The notes under the pieces: generated by a model
The model's input: only the letters and a program-made list of their open reading frames with translations
The model's database searches: none
What the model was told of the DNA's origin: nothing
Shown: piece after piece, positions 4,524-10,285 of the stretch
How the letters are laid out: every line of letters starts with the position of its first letter
How positions within the stretch are numbered: the first letter of the stretch is position 1
Made by a program: the position numbers and the translations under genes
Origin: a virus
Strand: one strand, 5' to 3'
IMG/VR virus record: IMGVR_UViG_3300035698_002337
Location: 1 to 21,011 of that record
DNA length: 21,011 nt

Positions 4524-5065
4524 AACCTAAAGCAACTATTTTAGATATTGATGATACCTTAGTAAATTTCATTTCTCATCTATGTACTATACATAATAAT
4601 AAACACGGGACATCATATTCTAATGAAGATCTGACAGAATGGAAACTCCCAGATGATCTTATGTCTACATTTAAAAAGTACGAAAACTGGATCTATGTCT
4701 CTGCTCCAGTAATACCTAAAGTTAAGGAGAGATTAGAATATTTTCGTGGTAAGGGTTATAAGTTAATTTGTATGACAGCACGAGAAGAGGCATTTAAAAG
4801 GCAAACTGAATTTAATCTAGAGCTTAATGGTATACATTATGATGATATATATTTTAATAAGAATAAGTCTTTAAAAATCAATAGATTATCTGAAAAGTAT
4901 GATATATTAGCTTTTGCGGATGATCGCGCTGCTACTGTTAATAAAGTAGCTAGAGATACAGATGTTAAACATGTCTATTTAATTAATATGCCTAATAATA
5001 GGAATGCTGAAATAGAAAACAGAGTTATAAGAATAAATAGTATTAAAGACATCGAGGAGGTGTAA
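4520..5065 (+). CDS. HAD-superfamily phosphatase, 181 aa
   Basis: A haloacid-dehalogenase-fold phosphatase. Motif I is D9-I-D11-D-T13 (LDIDDTL), motif II is T86 (CMTAR), motif III is probably a Lys near 116-119, and motif IV is D134-D135 (FADDR). The spacing and the NF segment after motif I resemble phage 5'-nucleotidase or polynucleotide 3'-phosphatase domains, but no kinase domain is fused. The likely role is dephosphorylating a nucleotide or nucleic-acid end in the cytoplasm. It overlaps the phosphoesterase by four bases (ATGA) and the diphosphohydrolase-like gene by one (TAATG), which places it in a nucleotide-processing cassette. Confidence 0.85.
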   Translation: MKPKATILDIDDTLVNFISHLCTIHNNKHGTSYSNEDLTEWKLPDDLMSTFKKYENWIYVSAPVIPKVKERLEYFRGKGYKLICMTAREEAFKRQTEFNLELNGIHYDDIYFNKNKSLKINRLSEKYDILAFADDRAATVNKVARDTDVKHVYLINMPNNRNAEIENRVIRINSIKDIEEV

Positions 5066-5466
5066 TGAGTTGTAATTGCAAAGATGGATTAGAACTTGTA
5101 AGTGGTATGAAAGTCAGGTATCCTTGCGTTGAATGTCGTGGGAAACTAGAACCATATACACCACCAGATTTACCAATACCAACCAGTGAAGGTAAAAAAT
5201 TCGATGATGGTAAGTTACGTATGGATCTAATTCCACCAGAAGTTATAGAGGAACTAGCTAAGGTACTGACTTTTGGTGCTATTAAGTATGATGATAATAA
5301 TTGGCAGCAAATTGAGGATAAGAGATTCAGAGCAGCAGCTATGAGACATAAGATCGCCAGGGAAAAAGGCGAAATATTTGATTCAGAATCTAATCTAAGA
5401 CACAGAACGCATGAACTATGTAATATAGCATTTTTACTATGGAAAGAAATTAACAATGAAAAATAG
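5065..5466 (+). CDS. dATP/dGTP diphosphohydrolase-like protein with Cys-rich N-terminus, 133 aa
   Basis: From about residue 44 it matches the phage dATP/dGTP diphosphohydrolase-like domain (DUF5664-type): KFDDGKLRMDLIPP (45-58), then VLTFGAIKYDDNNW (67-80), then a helix with ESN...HRTHEL (108-118). Such proteins are placed with MazG-like NTP pyrophosphohydrolases and would cleave dNTPs to dNMP and pyrophosphate, adjusting pools during replication. The first 25 residues add C3-x-C5 and C21-x2-C24, a mini zinc knuckle that I would not expect in the minimal domain. The ribosome site is GAGGAGGT. It overlaps the HAD gene by one base and the small membrane ORF by 11. Substrate is not shown. Confidence 0.8.
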   Translation: MSCNCKDGLELVSGMKVRYPCVECRGKLEPYTPPDLPIPTSEGKKFDDGKLRMDLIPPEVIEELAKVLTFGAIKYDDNNWQQIEDKRFRAAAMRHKIAREKGEIFDSESNLRHRTHELCNIAFLLWKEINNEK

Positions 5467-5548
5467 ATATGAGAATGCTCTTGGAATAATAGTGTGTATT
5501 CTCGCATGGTTAACTCTTTTTGCTGGAATATGGATAGGAAGATGGTAG
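5456..5548 (+). CDS. Small membrane peptide, 30 aa
   Basis: A 30-residue ORF starting MKNRYENALG with one hydrophobic helix at about residues 9-27 (IIVCILAWLTLFAGIW) and a short basic end (GRW). It overlaps the previous gene by 11 bases, using the same AATGAAAAATAG junction as the phosphoesterase start at 3888. A weak ribosome site GGAAAG lies near 5441. N-terminal Lys/Arg and the single helix suggest an inner-membrane peptide, perhaps a lysis or regulatory micropeptide. It is the last gene before the 5557 promoter. The call rests on composition and gene coupling. Confidence 0.5.
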   Translation: MKNRYENALGIIVCILAWLTLFAGIWIGRW

Positions 5549-5556
5549 TAAAAAAC

Positions 5557-5585
5557 TTGACAGACTCTATTAAATATGATATAAT
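5557..5585 (+). promoter_or_regulatory. Promoter of the protease/packaging operon
   Basis: Perfect TTGACA (5557-5562), 17-base spacer ending TGA, and perfect TATAAT (5580-5585). The predicted start near 5592 gives a leader of about 12 bases with GGAGG (5595-5599) before the ATG at 5604. Confidence 0.9.
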
Positions 5586-5603
5586 ATAGAATATGGAGGT
5601 TAA

Positions 5604-6431
5604 ATGTTTAAATTAATTACTTTAGTATGTACATTATTTCTGTGGACAAACGTAATGTCTAAAACAATAACTTTAACTAGGAGGAATTCAGTAATACTAA
5701 CGGGTAAGATAGATTCTCAAAGTACCTCTAGGATAATGGGTAAGTTACTATTACTAGATCTTATAGATAGTGGAGATCCAATATACTTAGTGTTAAACTC
5801 TCCTGGTGGATCAATTAACTCAGGGCTAGAGCTTGTGGAGTTAACTAAAGGGATGAGAAGACCGGTACATACAATCGCAGTATTTGCAGCTAGTATGGCA
5901 TTTACATTACACCAGCTGCTTGGTATAAGATATGTGTTTAATTTCAGTACACTGATGGCTCATAAGGCTTTTGGTAGATTTGGTGGTGAATTCCCTGGTC
6001 AAATTGATAGTAGATATAATTTCTGGAAACATAAGCTACGTAAAATAGATAGAGTTATCGTAGCAAGACTTAAAAAGTACACAGTTAAACAATGGGAAAA
6101 AATGTATGAGAATGAATATTGGGTAAATGGATTCGATTCAATTAAGGGTGGTTTCTCAGACCAGAAGGTTTCTTTTCGATGTGATAAAGATTTAATGACA
6201 ATAAGAGTACAAAGTTTAACATTCTTTGGCCTCAAGTTTAAGGTTCAATGGTCGAACTGTCCACTAATAACAGCGCCATTAAGTGTTAAGATTGGTGGGA
6301 ATAGGAAAAGAGTTACAATAAAAGAAGCACGCGAGGTTATCCAAAAAGTAAAGTATATGTTTGATTTTAAAAGCTGGGACATAGACGAGATAAAGAGAAT
6401 AAACACGTTTGACTATGTTCCACAGAATTAG
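5604..6431 (+). CDS. ClpP-like serine protease with signal peptide, 275 aa
   Basis: A ClpP/crotonase-fold peptidase-like protein. Residues 1-19 look like a signal peptide (K3, then the hydrophobic run LITLVCTLFLW), so the product is probably exported or membrane-tethered. The core has the oxyanion strand NSPGGS (65-70), the nucleophile S97 in FAASMA, and the base H120 in LMAHKAF. The catalytic acid is unclear: the aligned position holds E171, with D178 nearby (EYWVNGFDSIK). About 85 residues after the core are an extension not found in ClpP. It heads an operon with a second ClpP-like protein, TerS and TerL. An exported ClpP-like enzyme could act in the envelope or be a non-proteolytic relative. 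Fold is secure, role unknown. Confidence 0.8.
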   Translation: MFKLITLVCTLFLWTNVMSKTITLTRRNSVILTGKIDSQSTSRIMGKLLLLDLIDSGDPIYLVLNSPGGSINSGLELVELTKGMRRPVHTIAVFAASMAFTLHQLLGIRYVFNFSTLMAHKAFGRFGGEFPGQIDSRYNFWKHKLRKIDRVIVARLKKYTVKQWEKMYENEYWVNGFDSIKGGFSDQKVSFRCDKDLMTIRVQSLTFFGLKFKVQWSNCPLITAPLSVKIGGNRKRVTIKEAREVIQKVKYMFDFKSWDIDEIKRINTFDYVPQN

Positions 6432-6440
6432 GGGTAAAAT

Positions 6441-7160
6441 ATGAAGGTTATTAATATAGGTGATTTACATCTTGATTACGCAATGAACAAGATGATTAGA
6501 AAGGCAATAAAGAGGGTTGAAGAAGAGCAACCAGATGTTGTTATACAAGGTGGTGACTTATATGACCAATACATGTATAGTCAATTTGATAATAATATGA
6601 ATTTCGTAACACCAAAAGATGAGCTACAAAGAGCACGTAAAACAGCAGTTAAATTTTGGAAGGATATACAAAAAGCTGCTCCAAATGCTAAATGTATACA
6701 ACTCATTGGTAATCACGATGTTAGGATACTTAGAAAATGTGCTAAAAAATATCCAGAAGCTTATCATATAATCGAAAAGGAATTTAAAGATTTATATAAG
6801 TTTAAGGGAGTTACTGTTAAATTAAGTGATCGTGACTATGTTAAATATGATGGTGTAGTTTATTGCCATGGATGGGCAGCTAAACATCTAGATCATTTTA
6901 AATCAAATGTAGTAAGACAACATGATCATAAAGCATGGATGTTTATAAGACCAAAAACTAATCTAGTAGATGGTGGTGGTATAACATTTAAATGTACTTA
7001 TACTATAGAACGATCAGATAATATAGAATTTGAAATATCATGTGGTACATTTTGTGACGAGAAAAAAGTACCTTTTGGTTATGTTAATTCTAGAAGAACC
7101 AATTGGCAACCAGCCATTTCCATAATTACTAAAGATTACGCTAGATTGGAGATATTGTAG
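6441..7160 (+). CDS. Metallophosphoesterase, Mre11/SbcD-like motifs, 239 aa
   Basis: A second calcineurin-like phosphoesterase. Motifs: G7-D8-x-H10 (IGDLHLD), G38-D39-x-Y-D (GGDLYD), G90-N-H-D93, H143 (CHGW), then H161-D-H163 (QHDHK) where the family usually has GHxH. The order and N-terminal GDLHLD start resemble DNA-repair nucleases of the Mre11/SbcD group, but the long capping domain is absent, so a small phosphodiesterase is the safer call. Ribosome site AGGGG lies at 6430-6434, nine bases after the exported ClpP-like gene. It is followed by the cytosolic ClpP-like gene with a one-base stop/start overlap (TAGTG). Confidence 0.85.
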   Translation: MKVINIGDLHLDYAMNKMIRKAIKRVEEEQPDVVIQGGDLYDQYMYSQFDNNMNFVTPKDELQRARKTAVKFWKDIQKAAPNAKCIQLIGNHDVRILRKCAKKYPEAYHIIEKEFKDLYKFKGVTVKLSDRDYVKYDGVVYCHGWAAKHLDHFKSNVVRQHDHKAWMFIRPKTNLVDGGGITFKCTYTIERSDNIEFEISCGTFCDEKKVPFGYVNSRRTNWQPAISIITKDYARLEIL

Positions 7161-7714
7161 TGTCAAAAAAGAAGTTCTTAGAGAATGATCAATATTGGGT
7201 AGAGACTGGTGTTGATCTTGAGAATAGAAAGATAATGTTAGATGAAGATATAGATGAATATAGCGTTGGGTGGGCTATACGTGGCATGGCTACAATGGAG
7301 AGGGCGTCTAATAAACCTATAGACATATATATAAATAGTTATGGTGGTTCTGTGTATGATGGATTAGCCTTGTATGATACAATACTAAAAAGTAAATGTA
7401 TAGTAAGAACACATGCAATGGGAAAAATTATGAGTATGGGGTTAATGATATATTTAGCAGGTGCAGAACGATATTCTATGCCATATGCTTCATTTATGAA
7501 TCATGGTATTTCTAGTGCAGCATGGGGAAAGTTATTCGAAATGAAAATAGAGGTAAGGGAATCAGAAAGATTAGAAGAGATATGTTTAGAGATTCTAGAT
7601 GAGAGAACGCTAAAAGGAAAAGCTTACTGGAAGAAACGATCAAAGTACGAAGATAGTTATTATGATAGGGATAAGGCTATAGATCTGGGGATAGTAATAA
7701 ATGAGTACGAATGA
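7160..7714 (+). CDS. ClpP-like serine protease, no signal peptide, 184 aa
   Basis: A typical-length ClpP-family peptidase. Strand IYINSYGGSV (57-65) supplies the oxyanion region, S92 (KIMSMG) is the nucleophile, H115 (FMNHG) the base, and D165 aligns with the catalytic Asp of ClpP, since the following DRDKAIDLG matches the end of the fold. The triad is thus complete. It starts with GTG (7160), spaced from GGAG (7148-7151) and overlapping the previous stop. Phage ClpP-like proteins often act as prohead proteases; here it sits upstream of the terminase genes, not beside the coat gene. It could process capsid or scaffold, or partner the exported paralogue. No ClpX-type ATPase lies in the window. 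Confidence 0.85.
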   Translation: MSKKKFLENDQYWVETGVDLENRKIMLDEDIDEYSVGWAIRGMATMERASNKPIDIYINSYGGSVYDGLALYDTILKSKCIVRTHAMGKIMSMGLMIYLAGAERYSMPYASFMNHGISSAAWGKLFEMKIEVRESERLEEICLEILDERTLKGKAYWKKRSKYEDSYYDRDKAIDLGIVINEYE

Positions 7715-8297
7715 TAAGAGTTTAACTACTGTAGTTTCATCTTCCTTACTAGAACAATTATGTGGTATACCAGATGAAATTGACCAACTTACAGAGGAAG
7801 AGTTAATCGCAGAAATAAATCCTAATAGGAATTTAAAGAGACTACGGTCCAGATTTAATTATGAGAGGAACTTAGCTCAATTTGAAGGACGTAAAATGAG
7901 TATTACAGTAGTATGTGATGGTGTTATACATCCACATTACTGGAGTAAATTAGCAGAGAATAAACATAAACTAGCTTATATAACTAGGCCATTAGCACAT
8001 ATACAAGAAGAATTACATGTATTACAGGCAGACTTTATGGAGGGTTTTAGAAGCCTATCTGAATTAGACCCAACCAACTTACCGACGAGTATAAAAGTAA
8101 GTGAGTGGATAAGTGCGGCTAAAATGGTTATAGACCGTACTGCACCAGTTGTACAGAAAGTACATAGTATAAATGAGAATCGTAATAACAAGGAGAATAG
8201 ACCAAAAGAACTAGAGGATATAAATGAAAAGATAAAACAATTAGAGGAAAAACTTGGAAAAGAAAAAGACGACGAAGGTCACAGTAGAAAAAAATAG
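7701..8297 (+). CDS. Putative terminase small subunit, 198 aa
   Basis: Called mainly from position: it lies immediately before the large terminase, as small subunits usually do, and has a suitable size. The small subunit binds the packaging site and hands DNA to the large subunit. The first 60 residues are helical and charged, a central part (about 66-120) is mixed, and residues about 165-198 form a Lys/Glu coiled coil (ELEDINEKIKQLEEKLG). A clear helix-turn-helix is not evident. It overlaps the ClpP-like gene by 14 bases and the large terminase by 44, indicating tight coupling. An unrelated accessory protein remains possible. Confidence 0.5.
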   Translation: MSTNDKSLTTVVSSSLLEQLCGIPDEIDQLTEEELIAEINPNRNLKRLRSRFNYERNLAQFEGRKMSITVVCDGVIHPHYWSKLAENKHKLAYITRPLAHIQEELHVLQADFMEGFRSLSELDPTNLPTSIKVSEWISAAKMVIDRTAPVVQKVHSINENRNNKENRPKELEDINEKIKQLEEKLGKEKDDEGHSRKK

Positions 8298-9825
8298 ACT
8301 TGATTACTTAGAACGGTTAGAAGACGAAGTAAAACTAAATGAAATGAAGCGTCAATTACCGCATCTATATCTACATAAATTATATACATGGCAAGAAGAG
8401 TTTATAAATGAGACAAATAGACAGTGCTGGATAACTGCAGCTAACCAATCTGGGGAATCATCAGCACAGATAATAAAGTGTGTAACTTTAGCTACAGAAC
8501 CTAAATTATGGGATAAATTCTTCCCATTAAGACAACCATCAACATTCTACTATTTCTATCCGACTAAAGGAGATTCATCTAAAGAGTTTAAGGAGAAATG
8601 GGTTAAAACATATTTACCTAAAGGCGAGATGAAAAATCACCCTCAGTATGGATGGAAAGAAGATATAAGACAAAAAGACATATATGCTATATATTTTAAT
8701 ACTGGAGTATCCATATATTTCATGTCATACGAAATGAAGGATTTACAAGCTGTTACTCTAGACGCTGCATTCTGTGATGAGGAGATACCACAACACCTCT
8801 ACCCTGAAATCAATGCTAGGTTATTCGCTACAGAAGGACTATTCTCATGCGTTTTTACTGCTACGAAGGGTCAAGACTGGGTTAAGCGAATAATTGAAGG
8901 CACAGGTGAAGACAGGGTCTTTCCTGATAGTTGGAGAAGACAAGTGTCTATGTATGATTGTCAATTATACTCAGATGGTACACCAACTAAATTTACCGAT
9001 GCTTATATAGAAAGAAGGAAAAGATCATTGCCTAACGAAACAGAGATACAGCGTAGAGTGTTTGGCAAATTTGTTATTTTAGGTGGTTTAGTATTTCCAG
9101 AATATAAAATGTCTAAGCATTTCGTTAAATCACATATAATCAATAAATCATGGTTAATATATGCAGGAATAGATATGGGAAGTGGTGGTGAGAATAATCA
9201 CCCTGCTGCCATTGGATTCGTTGCTGTTAATCCAGAACATACAAAGGCAAGGGTTTTTAAAACCTGGAGAGGTGATTTTATACCAACAACAGCTACTGAT
9301 ATACTAGATAAGTATCTAGAAATGAGTAAGGGTCTCAATGTAGTTAGAGCTGTTTACGATTATGCTGGTCAAGGTCAAGATTTTAAGGCTATAGCTGATT
9401 CACGAGGTATACCAGTAGTACCAGCAGATAAACGTAAAAGAGAAGAGGGCATTGATTTAATGAATGTCCTGTTTAAAAACAGCATGTTATATGTATATGA
9501 TGTATCCGATGGTAAGAAACTTAATGAAGAGTTTATAACATTAAAACATGAAACAGCTAAAACAAAGGCTAAAGATGATCTAATAGACGCTGTGAAGTAT
9601 ATAATGAGAGAAATACCATTCGACTACTCAATATTAAATCTACCTGAACCAGAAAGAGTCGATGAATATAAGAATTTAAATGAGAGAGAAAGAGCTGGTT
9701 TAAGAAATAAAGGCATAAATGTCGATGAATTTGATGAAGATGTTGACGGTGTAGTCGATGCTTATGACTCAGAAATAGCATCATTCAATGATTTTCATGA
9801 TAATGATGACGATTTTCCTTGGTAA
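8254..9825 (+). CDS. terL: Terminase large subunit, 523 aa
   Basis: The packaging motor: an N-terminal ATPase and a C-terminal RNase-H-like nuclease. The ATPase has a Walker A-like segment at 62-70 reading AANQSGESS, a Walker B FCDEE (173-177), and coupling motif TAT (202-204). The nuclease carries D307 (YAGIDMGSGG), D369 (AVYDYAG) and D442 (KDDLIDA). The usual Walker A lysine is replaced by E68 (GES instead of GKS), a one-base change from AAA. A TTG start at 8254 is chosen because GAGG (8244-8247) is well spaced; the next in-frame ATG is 30 codons later. It overlaps the upstream gene by 44 bases and ends the operon from the 5557 promoter. The acidic tail (DNDDDFPW) may bind the portal. Confidence 0.93.
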   Translation: MEKKKTTKVTVEKNRLDYLERLEDEVKLNEMKRQLPHLYLHKLYTWQEEFINETNRQCWITAANQSGESSAQIIKCVTLATEPKLWDKFFPLRQPSTFYYFYPTKGDSSKEFKEKWVKTYLPKGEMKNHPQYGWKEDIRQKDIYAIYFNTGVSIYFMSYEMKDLQAVTLDAAFCDEEIPQHLYPEINARLFATEGLFSCVFTATKGQDWVKRIIEGTGEDRVFPDSWRRQVSMYDCQLYSDGTPTKFTDAYIERRKRSLPNETEIQRRVFGKFVILGGLVFPEYKMSKHFVKSHIINKSWLIYAGIDMGSGGENNHPAAIGFVAVNPEHTKARVFKTWRGDFIPTTATDILDKYLEMSKGLNVVRAVYDYAGQGQDFKAIADSRGIPVVPADKRKREEGIDLMNVLFKNSMLYVYDVSDGKKLNEEFITLKHETAKTKAKDDLIDAVKYIMREIPFDYSILNLPEPERVDEYKNLNERERAGLRNKGINVDEFDEDVDGVVDAYDSEIASFNDFHDNDDDFPW

Positions 9826-9894
9826 TAGTGCCAATTATTACTACTAATCCTACAAGTTATTGAAATTACTACATGTTATATTTTACCCATATAT

Positions 9895-9923
9895 TTGACA
9901 TACATGTTTTTTTATGTTATAAT
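9895..9923 (+). promoter_or_regulatory. Promoter of the capsid operon
   Basis: Perfect TTGACA (9895-9900), 17-base spacer ending TGT, and perfect TATAAT (9918-9923), in the 151-base gap after terL. The predicted start near 9930 leaves a leader of about 47 bases before the ATG at 9977. No other convincing promoter is seen between here and the right edge, so it may drive portal, scaffold, coat and beyond. Confidence 0.9.
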
Positions 9924-9976
9924 AATAGTTACATAGTACCATTATATCACAAATTCGTAGTGGAGTCAAGTTATTT

Positions 9977-10285
9977 ATGGAAAAAGTTAAAAAAATAAAA
10001 AAGTCTAAAGAAACTGTCGATATAATTAAAATAATAAAGGAATGTTCTAACTCAGATGTACGTTACATTAAAATAGGCGACATTGAGATAGAATTTAATG
10101 AACGTAAAGTTAAACCTGATGTAATTGCAGAATTACCAGAAGATCCTGAGTTTGACAAGGAAGCAAAAGAAGGTAAGAAGGATATGGATGAGTTTTATAG
10201 AACATTAGAGCAAGAGAATGAAATTGCCGATGATTTCGAGAAGCATGAAGCAGATGCCGTTATGAATGCTATGGAGGCCGAATAA
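9977..10285 (+). CDS. Small acidic protein upstream of portal, 102 aa
   Basis: A 102-residue protein with a Lys-rich first 20 residues and a strongly acidic remainder (EDPEFDKEAKEG and DFEKHEADAVMNAMEAE). It is probably largely helical. The ribosome site is modest (GGAG at about 9962-9965, somewhat far from the ATG). It is first in the capsid transcript and overlaps the portal gene by one base (TAATG). It may be a virion accessory or assembly factor. No family is recognised. Confidence 0.7.
   Translation: MEKVKKIKKSKETVDIIKIIKECSNSDVRYIKIGDIEIEFNERKVKPDVIAELPEDPEFDKEAKEGKKDMDEFYRTLEQENEIADDFEKHEADAVMNAMEAE

Noticed and set aside
5043-5507. 154-codon minus-strand frame
   Set aside because: Lies opposite the well-supported diphosphohydrolase-like gene and its neighbours and lacks a ribosome site.
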